Shown here: positions 1 to 6,823 of the stretch, piece after piece | How the letters are laid out: each line of letters opens with the position of its first letter | Numbering within the stretch: position 1 is the first letter of the stretch | NCBI GenBank assembly: GCA_002784245.1 | Contig: PFKL01000195.1 | Coordinates: forward strand, 1-11,835 | Direction: 5' to 3' | DNA length: 11,835 nucleotides | DNA from: Comamonadaceae bacterium CG_4_10_14_3_um_filter_60_75 | Lineage (GTDB): Bacteria > Pseudomonadota > Gammaproteobacteria > Burkholderiales > Burkholderiaceae_C | The notes under the pieces: generated by a model | The model's database searches: none | The model's input: the letters and a program-made list of their open reading frames with translations, nothing else | What the model was told of the DNA's origin: nothing | Position numbers and translations under genes: made by a program

Positions 1-1281
1 TACTTGGTACCCAGCCGCGTGCACGATGGGCATTTCTTTGCCCTGCCCCAGAGCCCTCAGCTGTTCAAACAGTTGCTGATGGTGGCCGGTTTTGATCGTT
101 ATTACCAGATCACCAAGTGCTTCCGCGACGAAGACTTGCGTGCCGATCGTCAGCCCGAGTTCACGCAGATTGATATCGAGACGTCGTTCATGGCGGAAGA
201 AGAGATCCGTGACATGTTTCAGGACATGATCAAAACGGTGTTCCAGAACACATTGGGTGTGGATTTGGGTGAATTTCCGGTGATGACCTACCAGGAAGCG
301 GCGCGCCGCTTTGGTTCGGACAAGCCCGATCTGCGCGTCAAGCTGGAGTTCGCTGAACTCACCGATGTCATGAAAGATGTTGATTTCAAGGTGTTCTCGG
401 GCGCTGCCAACATGAAGGGCGGTCGCGTGGTGGCCTTGCGCGTGCCTGGCGGTGGCAAGGAAGGCCATGGCATGACGCGTGGCGAGATCGACAATTACGG
501 TGAGTTTGTCAAGATTTATGGGGCCAAAGGCTTGGCCTGGATCAAGGTCAACGATGCGTCCAAGGGCCGTGAAGGCTTGCAAAGCCCGATTGTCAAGAAT
601 CTGCATGATGCGGCGCTGGCCGAGATTCTCAAACGCAGTGGCGCGCAAGACGGTGATCTGCTGTTTTTTGGTGCTGACAAGGAAAAAATTGTCAACGACG
701 CTATCGGTGCCTTGCGCATCAAGGTGGGCCATAGCGAGTTTGGCAAGAAAAACGGACTGTTTGAAGACCGCTGGGCGCCACTGTGGGTGGTGGACTTCCC
801 GATGTTTGAGTACGACGACGAATCCGACCGCTGGATGGCAGTGCACCACCCGTTCACCGCGCCTAAGGACGGTCATGAAGACCTGATGGTGTCAGACCCG
901 GGCAACTGCATCTCCAAGGGTTACGACATGGTTTTGAATGGTTGGGAAATGGGTGGTGGTTCGGTGCGTATCCACCGCGCCGATGTGCAGCAAAAAGTGT
1001 TTGATGCGCTCAAGATCACCCCTGAAGAAGCGCAAATCAAGTTTGGTTTCTTGCTCGATGCGCTGCAGTACGGGGCCCCGCCGCACGGTGGTCTGGCGTT
1101 TGGCCTGGACCGCATCATCACCCTGATGACTGGCGCCGAGTCGATCCGTGATGTGATCGCTTTTCCCAAAACCCAGCGCGCCCAGTGTTTGCTCACACAA
1201 GCGCCGTCGCTGGTGGACGAAAAGCAGTTGCGCGAGTTGCACATTCGTCTGCGCAGCACAGAGGCGGCCAAGGCGGTCTGA
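1..1281 (+). CDS. aspS: Aspartate--tRNA ligase (AspRS), 5'-truncated by window edge
   Basis: Charges tRNA-Asp (and in some bacteria tRNA-Asn) with aspartate in the cytoplasm. The frame is open from base 1, so this is the C-terminal 426 residues of a protein normally about 590 long. The N-terminal anticodon-binding domain and class II motif 1 lie outside the window. Class II motif 2 starts at visible residue 41 (FRDEDLRADRQPEFTQ). The GAD insertion domain fills the middle. Motif 3 is at residues 364-371 (GLAFGLDR), and the protein ends with a TGA at 1279-1281. Length and motifs match the bacterial AspRS type. Whether the enzyme is discriminating or also makes Asp-tRNA-Asn depends on N-terminal residues not present here. 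No frameshift or missing motif is seen. The next gene, nudB, follows on the same strand after a 128-bp gap containing hairpins. Confidence 0.97.
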   Translation, partial: YLVPSRVHDGHFFALPQSPQLFKQLLMVAGFDRYYQITKCFRDEDLRADRQPEFTQIDIETSFMAEEEIRDMFQDMIKTVFQNTLGVDLGEFPVMTYQEAARRFGSDKPDLRVKLEFAELTDVMKDVDFKVFSGAANMKGGRVVALRVPGGGKEGHGMTRGEIDNYGEFVKIYGAKGLAWIKVNDASKGREGLQSPIVKNLHDAALAEILKRSGAQDGDLLFFGADKEKIVNDAIGALRIKVGHSEFGKKNGLFEDRWAPLWVVDFPMFEYDDESDRWMAVHHPFTAPKDGHEDLMVSDPGNCISKGYDMVLNGWEMGGGSVRIHRADVQQKVFDALKITPEEAQIKFGFLLDALQYGAPPHGGLAFGLDRIITLMTGAESIRDVIAFPKTQRAQCLLTQAPSLVDEKQLRELHIRLRSTEAAKAV

Positions 1282-1289
1282 AACCGCTC

Positions 1290-1334
1290 AACAGGGCCTC
1301 TGTTTTGTCGTAAGGGTGCTCTATGAGCGCCCTT
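1290..1334 (+). terminator. Tandem hairpins after aspS (terminator-like)
   Basis: Two stem-loops follow the aspS stop. The first pairs AACAG (1290-1294) with CTGTT (1300-1304) and runs into a short T run, 1303-1306. The second is strong: AAGGGTGCTC (1312-1321) pairs with GAGCGCCCTT (1325-1334) around a 3-nt TAT loop, giving ten pairs with one T-G wobble. It lacks a following T tract, so intrinsic termination is uncertain. The 3' arm can instead pair as GAGCG (1325-1329) with CGCTC (1335-1339), a mutually exclusive fold. Confidence 0.45.
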
Positions 1335-1379
1335 CGCTCAGGCAGGTCGTCCGCGCAGGCAGAGGGTTGGGCTTGTCCC

Positions 1380-1385
1380 TAAAAT
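1380..1385 (+). promoter_or_regulatory. Possible -10 element upstream of nudB
   Basis: TAAAAT lies 24 bp before the nudB ATG and matches the sigma70 -10 consensus at five of six positions. No convincing -35 hexamer lies 16-18 bp upstream (AGGCAG at 17 bp), so this is weak evidence. The same CTAAAAT word precedes the rhodanese gene at the right end. Confidence 0.3.
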
Positions 1386-1409
1386 GGTTCAAGTACCCTT
1401 CAGCTCACT

Positions 1410-1898
1410 ATGGCAGCGACCATCACACCTTGCTTCAAGATACCCGAATCGGTTCTGGTAGTTATCTATACCCAGGCACTGGATGTGTTGCTGATCAAAA
1501 GGGTCGACGCCGCTGATTTTTGGCAATCGGTAACCGGCAGCAAAGACCGGGCGGATGAAACGTTCGAAGCGACGGCGCGGCGCGAGGTGTTTGAAGAAAC
1601 CGGTATTGACTGCCGCGCAGGTACCGTGCTGGCAGATCACCTGCGTGACTGGCAGCTTGAAAACGTGTACGAGATTTATCCGCGCTGGCGCCACCGCTAC
1701 GCGCCTGGCGTGTGCTTCAACACCGAGCATGTGTTTGGTCTGGAAGTGCCAGCGTCAACGTCGGTGCGCTTGAGTCCACGTGAGCACACCCATTACCAGT
1801 GGCTGCCCTACCTGAAGGCTGCCGACACATGTTTCTCATCGTCCAATGCCGAGGCGTGTCTGCTGCTGCCACGGTTTGTCAGCTGGGCAGGCCGATGA
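1410..1898 (+). CDS. nudB: Dihydroneopterin triphosphate diphosphatase (Nudix)
   Basis: NudB removes pyrophosphate from 7,8-dihydroneopterin triphosphate, the step after GTP cyclohydrolase I in folate synthesis. The 162-residue protein has a Nudix box at residues 43-66: G43, E50, then REVFEETGI at 58-66. The spacing from G43 to E50 is one residue longer than the G-x5-E textbook pattern, while the catalytic REVxEE core is intact. The FWQSVTGS lead-in (about 37-44) resembles NudB proteins in particular. The ATG at 1410 has no clear Shine-Dalgarno sequence, but no better in-frame start was found upstream. The stop overlaps the next gene by 4 nt (ATGA). FolE, which makes the substrate, is encoded about 2 kb downstream on the same strand. 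A general (d)NTP Nudix hydrolase is the alternative. Confidence 0.85.
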   Translation: MAATITPCFKIPESVLVVIYTQALDVLLIKRVDAADFWQSVTGSKDRADETFEATARREVFEETGIDCRAGTVLADHLRDWQLENVYEIYPRWRHRYAPGVCFNTEHVFGLEVPASTSVRLSPREHTHYQWLPYLKAADTCFSSSNAEACLLLPRFVSWAGR

Positions 1899-2659
1899 CG
1901 GTGCGTGACGGCATTCTGCGGGTGGCCACCTACAACATTCACAAGGGTGTACAAGGCTTGGGGCCGGCGCGCCGCCTGGAAATCCAAAATCTCGGGCTCG
2001 CTGTGGAGGCACTCGATGCCGACCTCGTCTGTCTCCAGGAAGTGCGCGCAGGCAACCGGCGTGAGGCCCGGCATTTTTCCCACTGGCCAGAGCAGGGCCA
2101 GGCCGATTTCCTGGCGCCGCTGGGCTACGAAGCGGTTTACCGTACCAATGCGGTGACCCGCCACGGAGAGCACGGTAATGCCTTGCTGTCGCGCTGGCCA
2201 GTCTTGTCGCAGCACCATGAAAACATGTCAGATCACCGTTTTGAGCAGCGTGGCGTGCTCCATGTACAGCTACAGGTGCAGGCGCTTGAGGTGCATGTTC
2301 TGGTGGTGCATTTGGGTTTGGTCCGCGGTAGCCGTGAGCGTCAGGTGGCGCAGCTCAAGGCGCTGATTGCGCGTGATATCGCGCCCCAGGCGCCGCTGCT
2401 GTTGGCTGGTGACTTCAACGATCCGGGAGCCTGGTTGCACGACGCCCTGGGCGAGATCGGGTTGCAGTGTGCGCTTGGACCGCGGCAACCGACGTTTCCC
2501 TCCCGCTTGCCCTTGTTGGCGCTGGATCATATTTTTGCCAGAGGTCTGCAGCCGCGGGGCATCGTCGTTCCGGGTGGGCGAGCCTGGTGGCGCATGTCTG
2601 ACCATTTGCCACTGATTGCCGAGTTTGCGCTACCAGACGCAGAACATCGTCATGACTGA
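1895..2659 (+). CDS. Endonuclease/exonuclease/phosphatase-family protein (YbhP-like)
   Basis: A Mg-dependent phosphodiesterase/phosphatase of the DNase I-like EEP superfamily; the substrate is unknown. With the ATG at 1895 it has 254 residues and all the signature residues: N14 (TYNIHKG), E49 (QEVR), H139 (HLGL), D173 and N175 (GDFND), D211 (LALDH) and the C-terminal SDH at 235-237. An in-frame ATG exists at 1799 inside nudB, but 1895 is preferred. It makes the usual ATGA overlap, has an AGG just upstream (1889-1891), and starts right before the conserved domain. No signal peptide or membrane segment is visible. The clsB gene follows with an 8-nt overlap. E. coli likewise has ybhP next to clsB, so the pairing is conserved and suggests a phospholipid-related role, which is inference. 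Confidence 0.85.
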   Translation: MTVRDGILRVATYNIHKGVQGLGPARRLEIQNLGLAVEALDADLVCLQEVRAGNRREARHFSHWPEQGQADFLAPLGYEAVYRTNAVTRHGEHGNALLSRWPVLSQHHENMSDHRFEQRGVLHVQLQVQALEVHVLVVHLGLVRGSRERQVAQLKALIARDIAPQAPLLLAGDFNDPGAWLHDALGEIGLQCALGPRQPTFPSRLPLLALDHIFARGLQPRGIVVPGGRAWWRMSDHLPLIAEFALPDAEHRHD

Positions 2660-3851
2660 CTATTGCGCAGGGCATCAATTGCAGTTGCTCGAGGGTGCAA
2701 GGGAATTTTTTGCAAGTCTGATCGCCGATGTAGAACGCGCCGCCAAAGAAGTGCGCATCGAAACCTACATTTTTGACTTTGCCGGTTCTGGCGCGCGCGT
2801 TGCTCAGGCCCTGTGCGATGCAGCACAGCGGGGGGTGGCGGTCTTCCTGGTCGTCGACGGAGTTGGCACCCCCAAGCTGCCAACCCCTTGGGCAGCACAA
2901 CTCACGGCCGCTGGCGTGCAGTGGGAGGTTTTTTCGCCCCTGGGACGCTGGGGGCTGCTGGTGCCGAGCCGTTGGCGGCGTTTGCATCGCAAGCTCTGTG
3001 TGGTTGACGGCCAGGTGGCTTACTGCGGTGGCATCAATGTGCTGGACGACTGGATCGATGCCAATCACGGTCCACTGAATGCGCCGCGTTTTGACTTTGC
3101 GGTTCGGGTGGTTGGCCCCCTGGTGCGCACCGTGCATGCGGCGATGGCCCAGTTCTGGTGGCGTTTGCGGGCGGTGCGCAAAGCGCAACAGGTTGATCTG
3201 GCAGGCGCCTGGGCTGCTTTGCAGGAGGTTGTCTATGAGGGGCGGTTACCGACGCCGCCGCAATTGCAGGGTGCTGGTGCACGCGCGGCTCTGGTGTTAC
3301 GCGATAACGTGCTCAATCGTCGACGCATTGAGCGTAATTACCTGCGTGCCATTGCCGACGCGCAGCAGGACATTTTGCTGGCCAACGCTTATTTTCTGCC
3401 TGGCCGAAGAATGCGCCGCGCCCTGATTCTCGCCGCGCAGCGCGGTGTGCAGGTGCGGCTGTTGCTGCAGGGGCGGTACGAGTACTTCATGCAGTACCAC
3501 GCCACGCGTGCGCTGTACCGCCCATTGCTTGCCGCGGGCGTCGACATCTTTGAATACAAGGTCAGTTTCCTGCACGCCAAGGTGGCAGTTATTGATCAGT
3601 TTTGGGCCACGGTGGGATCGTCCAACATTGACCCTTTGAGTCTGCTGTTGGCGCGCGAAGCCAACGTGGTCGTTCATGATGCGGGCTTTGCCGGCTTGCT
3701 GCATGGCAAACTCGAGCAAACCATAGCCACCAGCGCCGACAAAGTTGATTTCCTGAAACACACGCAGCGCCCGTTGATGCAAAAGTTGATCGATCAGTTG
3801 GCTTTGCTGCTGATGCGCGGGTTGTTGCTTCTCAATGGAAAACGCTATTGA
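2652..3851 (+). CDS. clsB: Cardiolipin synthase B (two-HKD phospholipase D family)
   Basis: Makes cardiolipin by phosphatidyl transfer at the inner membrane. Using the ATG at 2652, the protein has 399 residues, close to E. coli ClsB (about 413), and lacks the N-terminal membrane helices of ClsA. Both HKD motifs are intact: H112-x-K114-x4-D119 (HRKLCVVD), followed by a GGIN, and H308-x-K310-x4-D315 (HAKVAVID), followed by a GSSN. The C-terminus has a hydrophobic leucine-rich stretch, about residues 376-394, that may touch the membrane. An in-frame ATG at 2616 is possible, but 2652 starts just before the conserved domain and overlaps the upstream stop by 8 nt, fitting translational coupling. 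There is no strong Shine-Dalgarno sequence at either site. It is likely co-transcribed with nudB and the EEP gene. Confidence 0.9.
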   Translation: MTDYCAGHQLQLLEGAREFFASLIADVERAAKEVRIETYIFDFAGSGARVAQALCDAAQRGVAVFLVVDGVGTPKLPTPWAAQLTAAGVQWEVFSPLGRWGLLVPSRWRRLHRKLCVVDGQVAYCGGINVLDDWIDANHGPLNAPRFDFAVRVVGPLVRTVHAAMAQFWWRLRAVRKAQQVDLAGAWAALQEVVYEGRLPTPPQLQGAGARAALVLRDNVLNRRRIERNYLRAIADAQQDILLANAYFLPGRRMRRALILAAQRGVQVRLLLQGRYEYFMQYHATRALYRPLLAAGVDIFEYKVSFLHAKVAVIDQFWATVGSSNIDPLSLLLAREANVVVHDAGFAGLLHGKLEQTIATSADKVDFLKHTQRPLMQKLIDQLALLLMRGLLLLNGKRY

Positions 3852-3877
3852 TAACAGAGCGCTTGACGCAATATAAA
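3848..3877 (+). promoter_or_regulatory. Putative sigma70 promoter for the folE-BLUF-DUF429 unit
   Basis: TTGATA (3848-3853) and TATAAA (3872-3877) each match consensus at five of six positions and are 18 bp apart. The -35 overlaps the clsB stop codon. The region is clearly more AT-rich than the flanking genes, and transcription would start about 65-75 bp before the folE ATG. Based on sequence only. Confidence 0.5.
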
Positions 3878-3926
3878 TAAGGGCTTGAGGCTAATAACCA
3901 CAATCACAAAAGACTGCTACGATTCA

Positions 3927-3952
3927 AGCTTGACAACTTAGCTGTACGACAA
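3927..3952 (+). repeat. Imperfect direct repeat just upstream of folE (possible operator)
   Basis: AGCT-TGACAA (3927-3936) and AGCT-GTAC-GACAA (3940-3952) share both ends, with the second copy three bases longer. The start-to-start spacing is 13 bp. The element sits in the predicted leader, ending two bases before the folE start codon. It contains a perfect TTGACA (3930-3935) that has no usable -10, since the correct spacing would fall on the start codon. It could be an operator or chance. Confidence 0.25.
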
Positions 3953-3954
3953 TC

Positions 3955-4656
3955 ATGAAACCCGTTGAAGCAGACGAAGGCACCCCGGTATCCATCAAGA
4001 TACGCGAGCGCATACTGGCCGCACGCAAGCGATTCCACGCCAACGACAACATTGCCGATTTCATCCAGCCCGGCGAGTTGGAATTGTTGCTCGATGAAGT
4101 CGAAGCAAAAATGAAAGGCGTGCTAGGTAGCCTGGTAATTGACACCGTGCACGACCACAACACCGACAACACCGCCCGCCGGGTCGCCAAGATGTACATC
4201 AAGGAGGTCTTTGCCGGGCGCTATGTCCAGGGTCCGGCCATCACCGAATTTCCCAACGCGGAGCACCTCAATGAGCTGATGATCGTCGGCCCCATCACCG
4301 TGCGCAGCGCCTGCAGCCACCATTTTTGTCCCATCATGGGCAAGATATGGATCGGCGTTCTGCCCAACGAGCACACCAACGTGATCGGCCTGTCCAAGTA
4401 CGCTCGTCTGGCCGAATGGGTGATGGGACGGCCGCAGATTCAGGAAGAAGCGGTGGTCCAGCTTGCTGACCTGATCCAGCAGAAAACCCAGCCTGACGGT
4501 CTGGCGATCGTCATGGAGGCGAGCCATTTCTGTATGAGCTGGCGCGGCGTCAAGGACGTTGACAGCAAGATGATCAATTCGGTCATGCGCGGCAGTTTCC
4601 TCAAGGACGCCAATTTGCGCCGCGAGTTTTTGTCTCTCATTCCGCAGAAAGGGTAA
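3955..4656 (+). CDS. folE: GTP cyclohydrolase I
   Basis: Converts GTP to 7,8-dihydroneopterin triphosphate, the first step of folate/pterin synthesis; cytoplasmic, decameric in known members. The 233-residue protein carries the family signature. Zinc ligands are C120, H123 (in CSHHF) and C193 (SHFC). Catalytic-site counterparts are H122, H191 and the GLSK at 145-148. The DNTARRVAKMY stretch (71-81) is the N-terminal family motif, with Ala where many members have Pro. The ATG at 3955 has little Shine-Dalgarno character. The stop is followed after only 3 nt by a BLUF photoreceptor gene with a strong ribosome site, so the two are almost certainly co-transcribed. It may be the sole FolE or a second, specialised copy; the window cannot tell. 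Confidence 0.95.
   Translation: MKPVEADEGTPVSIKIRERILAARKRFHANDNIADFIQPGELELLLDEVEAKMKGVLGSLVIDTVHDHNTDNTARRVAKMYIKEVFAGRYVQGPAITEFPNAEHLNELMIVGPITVRSACSHHFCPIMGKIWIGVLPNEHTNVIGLSKYARLAEWVMGRPQIQEEAVVQLADLIQQKTQPDGLAIVMEASHFCMSWRGVKDVDSKMINSVMRGSFLKDANLRREFLSLIPQKG
4648..4653 (+). promoter_or_regulatory. Strong ribosome-binding site for the BLUF gene
   Basis: AAAGGG ends 6 nt before the ATG at 4660 and lies inside the last codons of folE. It is clearly stronger than the site in front of folE, suggesting the photoreceptor is translated well from the shared message. Confidence 0.6.
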
Positions 4657-4659
4657 ATC

Positions 4660-5082
4660 ATGTTGGTACGTTTGTTGTATGCCAGCCGCGCGGTCGATAC
4701 GAGTCCGGATGCCATTGAATCCATCCTGCACCAGTCGCGTGACCACAACCCGCATTCTGGTGTGACCGGCGTGCTGTGTTACGGCGGTGGCATTTTCCTG
4801 CAGGCCATTGAAGGCGGGCGCATGGCCATCAGTGAACTGTACGGTCACATTCAGCGCGATCAGCGTCATAAGGACGTGGTCTTGCTGCATTACGAAGAGA
4901 TTTCCGAGCGGCGCTTTGCCGGCTGGACCATGGGCGAAGTCAACATGACCCGTATCAACGCGTCGATCTTGCTCAAGTACGCAGAAAAACCCGAACTCGA
5001 CCCGTACTCAGTGTCAGGCCGGGTCTCTCTGGCGTTACTCGAAGAGTTGATGGCCACCGCCTCCATCATCGGGCGTGCCTGA
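4660..5082 (+). CDS. BLUF-domain blue-light sensor (stand-alone, PixD-like)
   Basis: BLUF domains bind FAD and signal through rearranged hydrogen bonds after blue light. The 140-residue protein is one BLUF domain (about 1-95) plus a short, probably helical tail. Key residues are all present: Y7 (LLYAS), N30, Q48 (IFLQAIEGG), W89 and M91 (GWTMG), matching the Tyr/Asn/Gln/Trp/Met set of PixD and AppA. No output domain is fused, so it must act through a partner protein, as short BLUF proteins are known to do. It sits 3 nt after folE and overlaps the next gene by 8 nt, so a partner encoded in the same cassette is plausible. A diguanylate cyclase gene lies about 1.7 kb away on the other strand; a link is inference. 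Confidence 0.93.
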   Translation: MLVRLLYASRAVDTSPDAIESILHQSRDHNPHSGVTGVLCYGGGIFLQAIEGGRMAISELYGHIQRDQRHKDVVLLHYEEISERRFAGWTMGEVNMTRINASILLKYAEKPELDPYSVSGRVSLALLEELMATASIIGRA

Positions 5083-5965
5083 GGTCGCGAGCCCAACTGC
5101 GCTTGCCAGCGCGTGCCCGCAGGTCTTGCTGGGCTGTGATTTCTCCAGCGCACCTAACCGTAAAAAGCCCATTGTTCTGGCGTTGGGCAGTTGGGGTGAC
5201 GATCGGGTGGTCTTGTCGCGCTTGGTGTATTTGCCGACGTTGAACGCTTTTGCACAGTGGTTGCAGCAGCCGCAGCGCTGGTTGGGTGCATTTGATTTGC
5301 CGTTTGGTCTGCCGCGTGCTTTGGTGCAAGCGCTGGGCTGGCCGACCGAATGGCCTGCTTGCATCGCGCATTACCGTCAATTGACGCGCCACCAGATTCG
5401 CGACGCTTTTGCCGCATTCTGTGCCGCGCGCCCTGCCGGGCAGAAGTTCGCCCATCGCGCCACCGACGCCTTGGCGGGCTCGAGCCCCAGCATGAAGTGG
5501 GTTAATCCACCAGTGGCTTGGATGTTGCACGCGGGTGTACCGCTGCTGCTCGACGCTGGTGTGGCCCTGGCGGGCTTGCACCCGGGCTCAAGTGACAACC
5601 TGGGTGCAAACGGCAAGCCGCTGCGGGTGGCGCTGGAAGGCTACCCAGGACTGCTCGCGCGCGAGGTGCTGGGACGACGCAGCTATAAGAGCGATGACGC
5701 GGCGCGCCAGACGCCAGACCGATTGATTGCGCGCAAAGACCTCATCACCGCGCTGGAGCAGGGCCGTACGCGCCTGGGGTTGCGTCTTAAACTCAGCCAC
5801 GCCCAGCGCGACGCGCTGGCAGATGACGCGCGTGGTGACGCGCTCGATGCGGTGTTGTGCTTGCTGCAAGCGGCATGGGCGCAAAAACGTGCCGACACAG
5901 GCGATGTACGCTTCGGCCTGCCGCAGGCGATGGACCCACTGGAAGGCTGGATCATCACCGCCTGA
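5075..5965 (+). CDS. DUF429-family protein, predicted RNase H-fold
   Basis: Function unknown. The 296-residue product resembles DUF429 proteins, whose predicted fold is RNase H-like. Acidic positions that could form such a site are D22 (GCDFSSAP), D74 (GAFDLPFGLP), E188 (ALEGYPG) and D255/D258 (RGDALDA) near the C-terminus. The start is a GTG at 5075 that overlaps the BLUF stop by 8 nt. There is no clear ribosome site, which fits translational coupling. Residues 1-15 look like a poorly conserved extension, and the recognisable domain begins near residue 17. No signal peptide or membrane helix is seen. Its place behind folE and BLUF suggests co-expression. DUF429 genes also occur in many unrelated contexts, so the functional link is uncertain. 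Confidence 0.75.
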   Translation: MPEVASPTALASACPQVLLGCDFSSAPNRKKPIVLALGSWGDDRVVLSRLVYLPTLNAFAQWLQQPQRWLGAFDLPFGLPRALVQALGWPTEWPACIAHYRQLTRHQIRDAFAAFCAARPAGQKFAHRATDALAGSSPSMKWVNPPVAWMLHAGVPLLLDAGVALAGLHPGSSDNLGANGKPLRVALEGYPGLLAREVLGRRSYKSDDAARQTPDRLIARKDLITALEQGRTRLGLRLKLSHAQRDALADDARGDALDAVLCLLQAAWAQKRADTGDVRFGLPQAMDPLEGWIITA

Positions 5966-5998
5966 TTCACTGCCGGATTATTTGGACGGGTGAATCAG
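5962..5998. terminator. Convergent inverted repeat between DUF429 and MinD-like genes
   Basis: CTGATTCAC (5962-5970) and GTGAATCAG (5990-5998) form a perfect 9-bp inverted repeat with a 19-nt spacer. It includes the DUF429 stop codon and the stop of the converging gene. The position suits a bidirectional terminator, although there is no long T run and the spacer is large. Confidence 0.45.
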
Positions 5999-6817
5999 CG
6001 TGTCTTCGATCTTGGCAGCCAACTGCGAGATCGCCAGCGCAGCGGGGCAACCCGGCGTCGATTGAATCAGCAGTTGCCGGCGCATGACGGCTTGGCGCAC
6101 CGAGATGTCACCCGGGATGTCACCAAGATGCACAAGCCGTACTTTTTCATCGGTCTTGGCCACCACAAAACGGTCTAGCACTTGTTGCAGTTGTGACGTG
6201 ATCGCGCGGCCGTCGCCCATGCGTGCAGTCTGGTTGATCACCATGCGGATAATGCGGCGTTTTTGCTCACCGACCAGCACCTTGATGGTGGCGTAGGCGT
6301 CGGTGAGCGATGTCGGCTCGGGCGTAGCCACCACCAGCACTTCGGAGGCCAGCGACACGGCAAACAGCACCACGTCTGAAATGCCGGCGCCGGTGTCAAG
6401 CAGCACAATGTCGTAGTGCGGCAGCAGCCCGGTCATGATGCGCAAAAAGTCTTCGCGGACGTTTGGCGTCAGCCGCGAGTACTCCACCATGCCCGAGCCT
6501 GCCAGCAGCACAGAGAAACCGCCCGGCGCTTTGACGACGGCTTCTTCAAGTGTGGCTTTGCCGGTAAAGACGTCGTGCAGCGTGATCTTGGGGTACAGGT
6601 TGAGCACCACGTCCAGGTTGGCCAGGCCCAGGTCGGCGTCCAGCACCAACACCTTGTGGCCGCGCTTGGCCAGCGCCGCCGCCAGGTTGGCCGACACAAA
6701 GGTCTTGCCGACGCCACCCTTGCCACTGGTCACTGCCAGTACTTTGCCCAGTGGCTTTAATGGGGGAAACAGTTCGCCAGGGCTGGCTTGTGGGTTATCT
6801 TTGTGAGCGTGGTTCAT
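5978..6817 (-). CDS. Orphan MinD/FlhG(FleN)-like ATPase
   Basis: P-loop ATPase of the MinD/ParA group. FlhG/FleN members control flagellar number or placement, and some are tied to c-di-GMP signalling. The 279-residue protein has the deviant Walker A at 32-39 (GKGGVGKT), a Walker A' with D60 and D62 (VLDADLGLANLD) and a Walker B at 139-145 (LLDTGAG). The TPEPTSLTDAY segment is typical of the FlhG-like branch. The N-terminal tail (1-23) lacks the DQAxxLR motif that FlhG uses to activate FlhF, and no flhF or flagellar gene is adjacent, so true FlhG function is doubtful. The start is 6 nt after the upstream GGDEF gene, so the two form an operon. The alternative is a MinD-like positioning factor for another surface structure. 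Confidence 0.85.
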   Translation of the reverse strand: MNHAHKDNPQASPGELFPPLKPLGKVLAVTSGKGGVGKTFVSANLAAALAKRGHKVLVLDADLGLANLDVVLNLYPKITLHDVFTGKATLEEAVVKAPGGFSVLLAGSGMVEYSRLTPNVREDFLRIMTGLLPHYDIVLLDTGAGISDVVLFAVSLASEVLVVATPEPTSLTDAYATIKVLVGEQKRRIIRMVINQTARMGDGRAITSQLQQVLDRFVVAKTDEKVRLVHLGDIPGDISVRQAVMRRQLLIQSTPGCPAALAISQLAAKIEDTLIHPSK

Positions 6818-6823
6818 GTCAAT

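Noticed and set aside
2415..3188. 257-residue minus-strand frame over the EEP/clsB junction
   Set aside because: Shadow of two real overlapping genes; low-complexity His/Gln/Arg-rich translation.
3930..3935. Perfect TTGACA as the -35 of the folE promoter
   Set aside because: A -10 at the right spacing would fall on the start codon, and no -10-like hexamer is present there.
4123..4890. 255-residue minus-strand frame across folE and BLUF
   Set aside because: Spans two well-supported genes on the other strand and its sequence resembles no family I recognise.
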